A DNA stretch of 64,000 bases from Cryptomeria japonica (taxonomy: Eukaryota; Streptophyta; Pinopsida; Cupressales; Cupressaceae), in assembly GCF_030272615.1 (NCBI RefSeq), contig NC_081405.1, forward strand, positions 476,348,008-476,412,007. The letters are read 5' to 3'. Positions within the stretch are counted from its first letter, which is position 1; every line of letters starts with the position of its first letter. Position numbers and translations under genes: made by a program. Shown here one piece after another: positions 20,677 through 31,910 of this stretch. Below the pieces are notes generated by a model. It was not told the origin of the DNA. It searched no databases and was given only the letters and a program-made list of their open reading frames with translations.

Positions 20677-22304
20677 AGTGGTACCTACACTCCATCAAAT
20701 GAAGAAGTCATCCCTAAAGTTGATGTTGAGATTACAATTTGAATAAGCCCAATTGGGGCCTCAAGGGTTGATAGCTGTATTAGATTTTTTGCATATTGGA
20801 GGGTCGAGAAGGTGGAATGAGATATAACATGTAGTTTTGATGAGAAAAAAAATCAAAGTTTTGACAAAATATTGTTGTTAAAACCTAGCTTATTATTAAA
20901 GAGAAAGCAAGCAATTAATAAATGGTTTCTATAGGGTGTATTGACTTATACCCATCATTCCATGACACTGTGTAGGATCCTCGTCAAAGAGGTTCAGGTT
21001 CCTGCATATGTAATTCATTTATCTTATGTTAGCTAAAAATTGCATGATACATGTGCTAAAAATTACATAGTAGACAACATGAACAATATGAAAATGTCAT
21101 AATCATTTTATATTTTTTTCCTTACCTTTCATTTATCTAGAAAGTGTAGGGTCCTCAACAAAAGGGTTGATGATATCTACAATCAATTACCTATTTCCAC
21201 CAAGGATGACAGAATTAGACAAAATATATACATATAATCAACACCAACAATTGAGCATCATAAGGATTACATGATATGTATATTTTACCCAAGTGTATAT
21301 TTCAAAAAGAATCTCAGAGATCATGGAAAGAAACAACAAATCTCCTATGTGTGTTAGAGGTTTTGTTCAGTTTATATTGAATCCATTAAGCAGATTATAA
21401 ACATTTGTATCCATAAGATGAAGTAAAAGCTGCAAATAATTGAAACTTGTACTATCAACCAAAGTTATCCCGATAAAAACACTTATACAAAATGAGTAGT
21501 GCAGGGTTGAGATATCATATACTGATGCATAAGCATGATAAGTCGGAGTCAGATGCATTAGTGGAAGTCATATTGATTATTGCCAAGGAGCCAAGGAAGT
21601 TAGGTAGATCGGGGAAACATATACCGATTATGGTCATCGACAAAACATACACTGGCGGCAAAGGAAAAATAGTGTCTTGCCAAAAGCCATTGAGGCTGTA
21701 AGACTTATCCCGATGAACACAACCAAGGATAAAAGTTAATCGATGAAGGTTATAATGGAGAAAGATAACTGGCATAGCCAAAGGAGTCGGGATGTGTCGT
21801 TTTGAGTCTCCTCGATGCCCGATGAAGTGATTGGTCACAAGATCATTGGGAAATATTATGTCGATGGAACATGATGTAGCAGGAAAAATTATGCTGAAGA
21901 AAAAGGTCATCAGGAAAACTATGCTTGTCACCATGACACATTTGAAGTTACCCCAATGTCGGATGATAGTATCGGGTTGACATATACCGATAAAGTAGAA
22001 GGAGTGTCATCAACTTATGTTACCCCGATAGGAAAGATAAAGTTTCTAAAAGGAAAAGGAATTTCGTTGATGGCGCCAAAGATTAAGTTTCATCAGAGAG
22101 ACATATGCTTGAGTCGTTGTCATATCAAAATTTAAAACTGAAAAAAGAGCTTTTATTAAATGCTTGCATCAAGTAGATTTATTTATGGTTCACACGAGGT
22201 ATATTTATGAGAGGATCATCATTACAATTTTTACACAACAAAGCAATTGATAGAACATATAATTGAATTTCTAAGAGTTAGAGAAAAAAATTGTGATTGC
22301 AAAA
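20677..22304 (+). other. Region upstream of the X gene; LTR-like from about 21480
   Basis: No convincing gene. In 20677-21480 I see only short open stretches and two related short blocks, GTAGGATCCTCGTCAAAGAG (about 20982) and GTAGGGTCCTCAACAAAAGG (about 21147). From about 21480 to 22075 the sequence is rich in CCGATGA, CGATG and ATCGG words and aligns loosely, in the same order, with 51240-51665 (for example TAAGACTTATCCCGATG versus TAAGACTTATCTCGTTG). This may be LTR or untranslated sequence of the element carrying the X gene. Confidence 0.4.
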
Positions 22305-25009
22305 ATGGAGTCTTTGAGTTCCATAGGAAAGAAAAGAGAAACAAAAAGCTCTGAATCTAGGGCTAAGAAATATAAGAAAGAATAGGAAGCCTTGATTCGA
22401 AGACTGAACCAAGATATGATACAGCAAATGCAAGCATCGAGCCCTAAGTTTGGAAGATCGAAACAACATTTGTTAGGGAGGGACCAATTGGAAGATCAAT
22501 ACAAAAATGTCAGAGATGTGTGGACCAAAGTGAGAGGATACGAATTTTTCCTGTTTCACTACCTAAGAAGAGCCAAGGAAATTGTTAGAAACCCTAGTGA
22601 AAAACTATAATTCTGTGGGGAGGTATATTCAGGCCCCCAATGGAGATGCCTTTATTAGGTTTTCTGTTGGTACAATGAATGAAGTATTTAACTTGGATCC
22701 CAACCCTGATAAACCCTTATCTTTCAGAGAATTGGAAGAAGAATACGCTAGAATGGATACAACATATACTGGGTGGAAGTTAGCTATACATTAGAAGGAG
22801 GCGGGTATAGTGACAAAACAGGATGGGATACCATTCAACATTGAGTTATTCAGACATTACCTACAATATACTTATATGTCTTGTGGGAAGTTAAGAGGAG
22901 TTGAAGTTCCTGATCTAATGAGTACTAGTCCATTAGTCTTAACCTCGGATATCCAAATGTATGAGCCTAGACCATTTGGTTACACCTCTTATTTGGTAGA
23001 AAAATTACATGAGGGTTTCCTGAACCTTAGGGATAACAAAAGTCCTAATTTCAAGTTTTATTCATTGTTGATGCATTTGGTATTGTTTAATGGACATTTC
23101 AGGGGTATGTGGCCTAAAGAGTTAGTGATTAATACTAGAAATAGGGAAGGGGAGGAACAACCAGTTCAATTATGGACTTCTATTTGGGACTCTCGTTATG
23201 TGAAATCAAACTACATAAAACTTGAAGAGTGGATAATGAAACCATTATACAGGATGTACAAAGTTCCTTGTGATGGATCAATTTCAAATGAGATTAAGGA
23301 ATTTTGAAGGCCTAAAGATTTTGATGATTGGCAAATTGTGAATCATAATTGGGGAGATTGGTACGTGCACTAGAATTTTACTTGTTTTAGGATCTATGGA
23401 TTTGAAGGAAGCCCATACATGTTACCAAAATGTGCTCCTGATAGAATAACATATTTAGATATTATAAGACAATTAAGTGTCTCAAATGCTAAACACTTTG
23501 GAGATCAACATAAGCAGGATTTCTTCTCTGGAACTCTTAGTTTTGGAGATTTCACTATTGTTTCTACAAAGGCATATGAAATAATTGACAAAAAGTTAAT
23601 GGAGGAGTATAATTTGTTTGAACATATTGCAAGAAAAAACTATGATCTGATGGGGTACATCCACTCATGTGAGAAAAGACAAAATCTAGGAGGTCATTTG
23701 CACTTAGAGTTTGGAAGAAGAAGACATATTCAAAAATATGGAAGATGCAGAAGCACACGAGGTAATTGATAATTTGAATAGAGAGTTGGAAGAAAAGAAA
23801 CAAAGGTTGATGGAAATGGAGACATAAGAAGAGATGTCAGAAGGTGAACCAGATGACCATGAAGTTGTTTCTAGATATCGAGCAAAGGAACAAGAAAAAG
23901 AACCAAATGAAAATGAGCAAATTGTGACTAAGATGGAGATTCATGCGGATTCAAGGTTAGAAGAACATTCTACTTTTGTAGTAGATGATGTATTTGTGAA
24001 ATCTAAATAATTTAAATATTTTCTCTATAATTTCAAAGGCAAAAGGTTGAGGGAATCTATCCCATATATAACACTTGAAAACAAGGTAGAGTTGTTGAAA
24101 ATGTTAAAGGAAGATATAGATGCAGAGTCAGTTACAATAACTTCCCCAAAATGGAGGCATTTACTTGCAGAAGATAGAGTAATTTTGTTTCCAGGATGGG
24201 ATTTGAGTGCATCTTTTATTTTTGACAATCTATTACACTCTGACAACAAGGATTTCAAATTGGACATTCAAGAAGTAAATGATGTGTTTATTGGATTCAT
24301 GTTTGACCAAGATGAGGAAGCCTTACTACTATGGGCATTCTATCATCTGAATAAAAGGCCTAAAATTATTGATGTGGATAAAGAATTTGGCCATATGATG
24401 AAATTGAAAGCTGGGGAAATTGATCCCATTGTTTCAGTAGACATTGGAATTGACATTTCAAAGTTTAACAGAGCACAAATAATTAGAATAGTATGGGAAA
24501 GAGATCAATACAAAGGATTGTATGAGGAAATCATAAGAAGAAGTGGACAATTTGTGCCAATGATACTTTCCCCTGATAATTCAAAATGGAAAAAGAAATG
24601 TGAAGAGATGCAACAAGAAAATTAGAGAATTCTTAAACAAATGTGGAATGCAAGAGTTGATACTGCCTCTTTTCTATTAAATAAAAGATTTGAAAATTTG
24701 AAAGGATATTTGGAAGAGTTCTAGGTTGTTATTCAAAAGAATATGGACAATTCTATATCACATAATAGGATAAAGAACAGATTGGGAACCAGACTACATA
24801 AGAAGACTTTGGGAGGGACAGATGCTAAAGAAATTGAGAAGATCAAAAGGTTGCTTGCAAAACATGACAAATTTGATGCATAGTCGCAAACTGAATATGA
24901 TGAATGTCAAGATATAGTACAACATGGTATCCCAGTGCTAACTGATCAGAGGGGAGAAATCAAGGATAAAGACAAGTGGATTTTAGAATGCTAAAATCTA
25001 CTTAGTGCT
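22305..25009 (+). pseudogene. X gene, main part: unfamiliar retroelement-associated protein
   Basis: ATG at 22305 (MESLSSIGKKRETKSSESRA) opens a basic N-terminus. Then follow DQLEDQYKNVRDVWTKVRGY; after a frameshift near 22585, NSVGRYIQAPNGDAFIRFSV and NLDPNPDKPLSFRELEEEYA; a stop at 22792; FNIELFRHYLQYTYMSCGKL; FYSLLMHLVLFNGHFRGMWP; LWTSIWDSRYVKSNYIKLEE; a stop at 23305; a second frameshift near 23710; an acidic Glu/Lys-rich coiled-coil stretch (NLNRELEEKKQRLMEMET); then DVFIGFMFDQDEEALLLWAF and a basic, coiled C-terminal half with stops near 24625, 24724, 24882 and 24991. I do not recognise the family with certainty. Layout and hydrophobic pattern recall plant mobile-domain or putative plant transposon proteins found in gypsy elements (inference). 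It is split by two later insertions. Confidence 0.7.
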
Positions 25010-27558
25010 TGTTAGACACAATGTACCACTGAGAGGAGGGGTGAATCAGTGATTCTCAATCTTTTCCCTTTAACTATCCTTTGTGTGTATACCGGTTATT
25101 AGATCTAACTCAATCCAGACTTACTGGTTAGTGGGGAGACTAATAAAAAATGCATTCACACATAAAGGGACATCACATTACACTCACATGCACGAGGAAA
25201 ACCCATTATGGGAAAAACCTCGGTGAGAAATGCTGCTAGAGACTACTGCTCCAATCCACCCTCACAATGAATCTCCAATTACAATGTTTAGGGCACCAAC
25301 CCAATGAGCACCAACCCCTAATTCAGTGCATCAACCCAAGGAGCTAAAACCACTGATTTAGGGAACCAACCCAAGAAGCTACAACCCCTGCACCAAGCTC
25401 CAACTTAGTGAGTACAAAACATAATCATTTAGAAATGGATTTCGTAACTCTTCTTTAAATCTCTCTACTGGATCTTCTATCTAGTTCACTATTGGCTCTC
25501 TCTCTCACCTTCTCACTACTGCAACCTTATCAGTTCAGCCTCTTCTCCTTCTCTTGCTGGTTCTCTCTCTATTAGTTCTCTCTACTGGTTTCCTCTTCTG
25601 TCAACTTCTCTGCTTCTCTCCACTGGTCCTATCTTCTACTGGTTATTTGCTTGCCTATTCTGCACTCTTCTGCAACTCTTCATTTTTGGTTTGGTGACCA
25701 CCGATTTCCTCCTCTATCAAACTCAATGGCTAACTATCAGTTGACTCACTATTGCCATTTGAACTCTTCAACCAGTTTCTCAATCACACACACTTAGTCT
25801 CTTTTCTAATACTCATTGAGTACCTGATTGATTTTATCACACATGCAACACCAACACTCTCTCTTTCAGTAGCTTGCTGGTTGCTTTAATCTCATTGGTT
25901 AAACCTTTGCCAAAACCTATTACCGGTTGTCTCCCTACTGCTTGATCTGTATGATCCTTTGTAGATATCAAACTTCATCTACTTCTCTATTCGGTCTTTT
26001 GCATCACTTGGAAACATCTCTCTCTAAGGCATCATCAAATCTGTCTTTGGCTCGCATATTTGTATTCAAACTTTCCTGCCAAAAGAAACATTCAAACTTG
26101 GTGTCTTAGGGTTTCTTCCACTGATCACGAGCTACATCAAATTCAATTAGATCTCATTCGGTCTAAGCTCAAAGATGACTATTTTCACATCACCGCTATT
26201 AATGTGCCTTCCAATACACATTTGCTAAACTTAACAAACATGAACAGTTACTTAGCAAGACACAAGATCAATCACCATAAATGGTTCTACAGATTGCATC
26301 ACCAACCTCATTCTGCATGTGGAAACTCTGCATCGATCACCTCTATTTGACCTTCCTGAAGCCACACACCTCTGCAATGCCTCTACAACACATCCCATGA
26401 TTTATAGGATCTAAATTTATCGACCAACTCTGCAACAACCTCATCAGTGCACACTCTATCTACCGTTGCATGCATGTCTGCCACCTTGACTCCACGTGGC
26501 ACATTTTTTGACATCCACCTTAGTTTGGACCTCTGTGTTGGTTCAGATAGGATCACCAACCAAACACTCAACTGATCCTTATTTTCTGTGAGTTCTCTAA
26601 CCCTTCCAGTATCTCACACTTTATCAGTTAATCATCATGTTTTCACTTTGTTGATCTGTCGGTGGAACACCTTAAATGGTCGATAGACATGCCTATCCAT
26701 AACATGCACATTCTCATCAGGTAGGATCACATCACTTAGCCTCTTTGCTTCCTTATCGGTTCTCATACTCACCGGTAGCCATCATGATGACACAATGTCA
26801 TCAACCTTCAACTGATTCCATCTAAGGTATCTGCATACCAGTTACACTCTCTCTCTGCATCTATTGTTGTTCCTTTCACAATCATTAGTCTGAACATCAT
26901 CTCAGTCAGTTTGTCAAGGTGACAAACTCATCACTTATCTACTCTTCCTTTTCTATCCCAGTCGCTTAACATGTCTTCTATGTTGGTCCAAAGCATATCC
27001 CTGATTTCGTGCACTTGAGGCATCCCTTTGATTCACTAGTAGATCCAGTGTGAGTCTTCATTCACCTGCCTTATACTTCTATCTTATCTCACAGAACTAA
27101 GATGCATACTTTACATAATAGGAGATAAGCTTCACTTACCAGTGGGAGTGAGTCCTTGTCATCTGCAATCTGCAATTTACTCATGTGGCTTCCCTATTTG
27201 TGCAACATATCTTCAAATAGGCACATGTGATCCAGTGCAGGCACATTTACTGTCAGTCATCTCTTCACAAAGTGACTGTATCTTTATTCGATGGGAGTCA
27301 TGTTATTCTGCATCCACACAACATATCGGTAACCTATACATCTCTTCCATAGAAGTCAAACACTGACTTGTATACCGGTGACACCAAAGGTCATTCGACT
27401 AAATGACATTCTCTCCCTTACCTTACCGGTGCACTGCAACACAAGGTGATATCAAAGATATCTCATCCTTTATGCATCCAAGACAGTGTTGTCCATACAT
27501 CTCCTATAGCGGTAGCCCTTCTATACCAGTTGACATCAATAACAACTCAATGCCAACA
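25010..27558 (-). repeat. Gag-only element 3' LTR
   Basis: 2549 bp, paired with 30672-33286. It holds a tandem array of roughly 36-bp units (CACCAACCCAAGGAGC-type) at about 25290-25400, a pyrimidine-rich CTCTCT stretch at 25480-25680, and the antisense LTR motif GAGGAAAACCCATTATGGG at 25192-25210. It retains the empty site for the TRIM at about 26140-26175. Confidence 0.88.
25290..25400. repeat. Tandem ~36-bp units in the 3' LTR (three units)
   Basis: Units of the type GGGCACCAACCCAAGGAGCT followed by ACAACCCCTGATTTA. The 5' LTR carries a longer version (30920-31060, about four units), so copy number changed after insertion or between parents. Confidence 0.65.
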
Positions 27559-28754
27559 ATCTCCCCCTTTGGCATTGATGTCAGCACATATAGTATCTGA
27601 CATACTAAATAATTTATCTCCTCCTTTGTGTGATCCAAGTCATCCCCTTTGTAATATAATCCATGGATTCTCACACGTGTAGTATGTGGTATACTACAAA
27701 ATCTTTCTCCCCCTTTGACAATAATGGAAAAGGGCAATTCCAGGATCTCTCACCTCCTTGTATTTTACGGGTCACTGATAGATGTTTTTCTCCCCTTTTT
27801 CTCTTTACTAGATGCATCTCCTCTTTTGATACCAATTGTTACAAATTCTCAAGTTACAACACTTGAGATGAAAGACTCAACCATCAACTGACACCATTTT
27901 CTCAGCAACAGTGTATATACGAACCAGAAACCTTTGCATATACAAGTTTGAGACCAATTGATGGCACATGTGTCAGTGAGCACTACTTACTTTCTGGTTA
28001 GATCTAAAACTAGAGTTCTAATCAACTCTATATACTAGTTGAGTTGTGCATATGTGAGCATTTGATGGTCTTTCAGCTGCATCATATCCACCACATCCTA
28101 TGACATGATCCTGGATCTTCACAATGCCATACAATGTCATCATCATGCCATGAATAAAATGGGTTAGCCCCAAAGATATACATGCATGCATGATCAATAG
28201 CCGAGCCAACATATGTCATTCAAGTCTTCATCAACACCACCTGAGGCATAAATTCCCATTCCATGTTACCAAGGCTAATGCAATGATCTCCAACCTCATT
28301 GTCTTACATAACCTGCAAGTACCTGTTAGTATACATGCCGGTAACATCCTACACATACCGGTTTCCTGTACCGGTCCATCATCACTATCGGAGCATCTTC
28401 CTATGAGTCCTGACATTTTGTGTCATTATGTATCTTATTTCAATTGTTAATCTCCATCCATTGACACATGCAATAGTGATCCAACTTTGATCTATAGGTG
28501 TGTAGCCAAGGCAACCACTACACACATTTATTTTCTCATTTCCATCTTTCATACCGACAACATCTTGTTCTTCCAAGTGCCCTTCTTCACTGAGGGGGTG
28601 AATGATCTAGTCAATATGTTACTCCCCCTAAGGTCTTGCATCTCATTTAGGCCTTAGGAGATATCATTTGTGCATTGAATGTACAGTGTCGGTCCATGGT
28701 TGCATCCTCTTGCTTCTTCCCATTTTCAAACTTGGGAGCAAGTCTTACCTTCTT
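27559..28754 (-). other. 3' non-coding interior of the gag-only element
   Basis: The polypurine tract abutting the LTR is at 27560-27570 (AAAGGGGGAGA on the minus strand). A second tract, TGTCAAAGGGGGAGAAAGA, lies at 27702-27720. The rest shows only short, stop-ridden frames; a complete element would have pol here. No other feature seen. Confidence 0.65.
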
Positions 28755-30598
28755 CTACAGATGAGTCCTTTCATTTCCAAACTCTGCATCACAATCGGAA
28801 GTAGTGCTATAGTAGCACACAACATCCATCCCAATTTCATGATAGGGGAATCTCTTAACATACCAGTTTGACCATTTTCTTCTGGTCATGTTTCTATGAC
28901 TGGCTCCCAAAACTGATGGACCTCTTGATCCTGTAGGGACATTTCTCCTTTGGTTACATGTAGACCTCTGACTTATGTATGCTCTATATCCACTTTTCAA
29001 CAGATCATAGTTGTTATACCGCCCTCCATATGACTACAAGTTCCTCTTCCTACATTCAGACTCTCTATATCCAATCCCATTGTAGTTATAACAAGCATTA
29101 TTTGCATAACCAGGAGAGGGGATATGCATGTATCTACTCCTGGATACATTTGGCTTATATGCTTGATATCTAGGAGATCCTAGATTATTTCTTCTAGATC
29201 TCTTTCTACATTCTTCTTCCCTATGGCCATGACCATTACATGCAAAGAAATAACCAGTAAAGGATGGCATATGGCTTACAAATTTATTCTACCATGCATG
29301 GGGAGATCTTACCGATCTAACATCTCCATTTATCCTTCTCTGAGGATGGATCCTGGGTTGACCATTCTTTGCATTTCCTCCATCTGATATCTTCTTCTCC
29401 CACACTTGTCTTGACATATGGGCAGTAGAGTTTCTTTGTCCTCTACCGGTAGGAAATCTTCTTTGTTGCCTTCTCATGTTCTTGCTTCCGGTGAAGCTGT
29501 CTTCTCCCATTTTCTCTTTTTCTTTGGGATCCGCATTATTTCTCCTTCTTCCAACACCGGTCTTCATTCTCATATGCAAATATTCACCAGTTATGGTTAG
29601 ATCAACCTTCTTCTAGGGAGATTTTTTAGCTATGAAGGTTTGTCCCTTGTTTTCTCCATTTGAGGAGACAAACAGAATGTAATTGTGGGGGACATTCTTG
29701 TTGGTGGAGCATTCACTGGTACCACTTCCTAAACCTTCAGTGTCCTTGACATGAGTTTTATTTTTCAACATGATATCAAACTGGGTTCTTACCTTGAGCT
29801 CATCTTGACATTTCTCAAGGTCATTTTGGAGAACCTCCATTTCTCCAAACAACTACTAATATTCTTTATCCTTTAACTCTAGCTTAGATGCTAGATCTTT
29901 ACACCGACACCCCTTCTTGTCTTCCTCTTGAGTCTTCAACTCTGAGATACATTTCTCATATTCCTCAAGGCATTTTATCAACCAGTTCTACTCCACTATT
30001 GCAGCATTCTGGAATAACTTGTATTCATTCCTCACTCTACTAAGTTCTTCAAGTGCACTTACAAACTCTCCTTCAAGATCAACTTCTACTTCCTCTTCTT
30101 CTTCACCCTCATTATCACTACTAAACACATCTTGCCAATTGGAGTGATTTGCATGATCATTCTCAGATGTGTCTCTCTCATCTTCTGATTCTTTAGCCAT
30201 GAAGAGATGGGTTTCTTCATCATCAATGTTGCAACTACTAGCAGATCTGCCTTCATCATCTACAGATACATAAGGTGAATTTTGCATCCTATCATCACAA
30301 GTCAGTTTTGTAGTAGTGAGCTCATTCCCATAGAGCTTCTTCAATCTATCCCATAAGCTTTTTTCCAATCTGCATCTATTAGCCCACAAAGTATAGCCTC
30401 CATTGCTATTTCATTATACTGGTTTCTTCTTTCTGCATCTGAATCACTGGGAGGACAAACTTTACTAGGGCAGCCATTTACAATAGAGATCCAAACATCA
30501 TACCCTAGAGAGGATAGGTGAGCTTCCATTCTATAACTCCAAATGAAATAGTTAGATCCATTAAACACCGAAGCTAGAATTGACACTAAATAGACCAT
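28755..30598 (-). pseudogene. Long gag of the gag-only element
   Basis: Minus strand, starting MVYLVSILASVFNGSNYFIW with the copia gag N-terminal WSYRMEAHLSSLGYDVW. After a frameshift near 30360 it continues LWDRLKKLYGNE, CDDRMQNSPYVSVDDEG, an acidic Glu/Asp stretch (DNEGEEEEEVEVDLEGEF), a coiled coil (ELSRVRNEYK, LEEYEKCISELKTQEEDKK, LQNDLEKCQDELKV), and a basic Arg/Gln-rich region. Two decayed zinc knuckles follow: FFACNGHGHREEEC (first Cys replaced by Phe) and CYNYNGIGYRESEC (second Cys and the His replaced by Tyr). Total about 610 codons, long for a copia gag. Stops are scattered through it. Nothing pol-like follows. Confidence 0.8.
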
Positions 30599-30652
30599 TG
30601 TGTCCTAAAGCCAAAATCTATCCAAGCTGGAGAAAGCTAATCTATCTCAAAA

Positions 30653-30669
30653 CCTAGGCTCTAATACCA
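30653..30669 (-). promoter_or_regulatory. Primer-binding site of the gag-only element
   Basis: Minus-strand TGGTATTAGAGCCTAGG, two bases inside the 5' LTR end; the initiator-Met tRNA type with one C-to-T difference, as in Copia-1. Confidence 0.85.
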
Positions 30670-30919
30670 ATTGTTAGACACAATGTACCACTAAGAGGGG
30701 GGTGAATCAGTGGTTCTCAATATTTTCCCTTTAATTATCCTATGTGTGTATACTAGTTATCAGATCTAACTCAATGCATTCACACATAAAGGGACATCAC
30801 ATTACACCAGCATGTATGAGGAAAACCCATTAAGGGAAAAACCTCAGTGAGAAATGTTGTTGTAGACTTATGCTCCAATCTAGTCTCACAATGAATCTCC
30901 GATTACAATGTTTAGAGCA

Positions 30920-31060
30920 CCAAATTAAGGAGCACCAACCCCCAATTTTAGGGCACCAATCCAAGGAGTATAAACCCCTGATTTAGGGCATCAACCCAAG
31001 GATATACAACCCCTAATTTAGGGAACCATCCTAAGGAGCTACAACCCCTGCACCGAAATC
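30920..31060. repeat. Tandem ~36-bp units in the 5' LTR (about four units)
   Basis: Same unit as 25290-25400, with about one more copy: CACCAACCCCCAATTTTAG, CACCAATCCAAGGAG, CATCAACCCAAGGATATAC, and CCATCCTAAGGAGCTACAA. Confidence 0.65.
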
Positions 31061-31567
31061 CAACTCAGTGAGTACAAGACATAATCATTTACAAATTAAT
31101 AGCCTTGTCACAAATGGATTTTGTAACTTCTTAAAATCTCTATACTGGATCTTCTATCTAGTTCAATATCGATTCTCTCTCTCACCCTCTCACTACTACA
31201 ACCTTATCTCCTATTGCAACCTTATTGGTTGAACCTCTTCTCCTTCTCTTGTTGGTTCTCTCTCTGTCAGTTCTCTCTACTAGTTGCTTTAATCTCACCG
31301 ATTAAACCTTCACCAAAACCTATTACCAGTTGTCTCAGTACTGGTCAATCTCTATGATCCTCTATAGATATCATACTACATCTACTTCTCTATTTGACAT
31401 TTTGCATCACTTGGTAGCATCTCTCTCTGAGCGATCATCAAATCTCTCTTTGGCCCGCATATTTGTATTCAGACTTTGCCAACAAAAGAAACATTCAAAC
31501 TTGGCGCCTTAGGGTTTCTTCCACTAATCACGAGGCACAATGAATCCAATCAGATCTCATTTGATCT

Positions 31568-31910
31568 TATTGGTAGTGGGCCAACATCCCTCATGTAGAT
31601 TTGCGACATGGTTTAACAACCTCCTATGGATTCTATAAGTCTAGTGGTTGTATTGGGATTGACAGGTCGATCGTTTGGTGCAATGGAAAATCTAGCTTGT
31701 AACAAGTGGTATAAGAGCTTCGTCATAGGTTTGAATCACATAGGCTGGAATGAGTAACACTAGGAGGGGGATTGTTGGCAGTGGGCTAGCATCCCTCACG
31801 TGGATTCATGACATGGTTTAACAAACTCATATGGATTCTATAAGTCTAGTGGTTGTATCGGGAATTGACAAGTCGATCATTTGTTGCAACGACAACCCTA
31901 GATTGTAACA
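31568..31910 (+). mobile_element. TRIM: miniature LTR retrotransposon, 343 bp
   Basis: Two short direct repeats (31568-31704, 137 bp; 31773-31910, 138 bp) share GTGGGCYARCATCCCTCA, GACATGGTTTAACAA, ATGGATTCTATAAGTCTAGT and end TTGTAACA. The right copy starts TGTTGGCAG; the left has TATTGGTAG. Between them, 68 bp hold a primer site TGGTATAAGAGC (31707-31718) two bases after the left LTR and a purine tract AGGAGGGGGA just before the right LTR. Perfect GATCT duplications flank it (31563-31567, 31911-31915). The sister LTR at about 26140-26175 lacks it. It has no coding capacity and must be mobilised in trans. No 5S rRNA-like sequence was recognised, so it is not obviously Cassandra. Confidence 0.93.

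Noticed and set aside
25290-25400. CRISPR-like regular repeats
   Set aside because: Imperfect adjacent tandem units without unique spacers, inside an LTR of a plant retroelement.
29034-29270. A cellular CCHC zinc-finger gene
   Set aside because: It is continuous with the gag of the gag-only element and its zinc ligands are damaged.
31568-31910. Reading the TRIM as two separate solo LTRs
   Set aside because: Primer site, purine tract and a single perfect GATCT duplication around the pair show one element.
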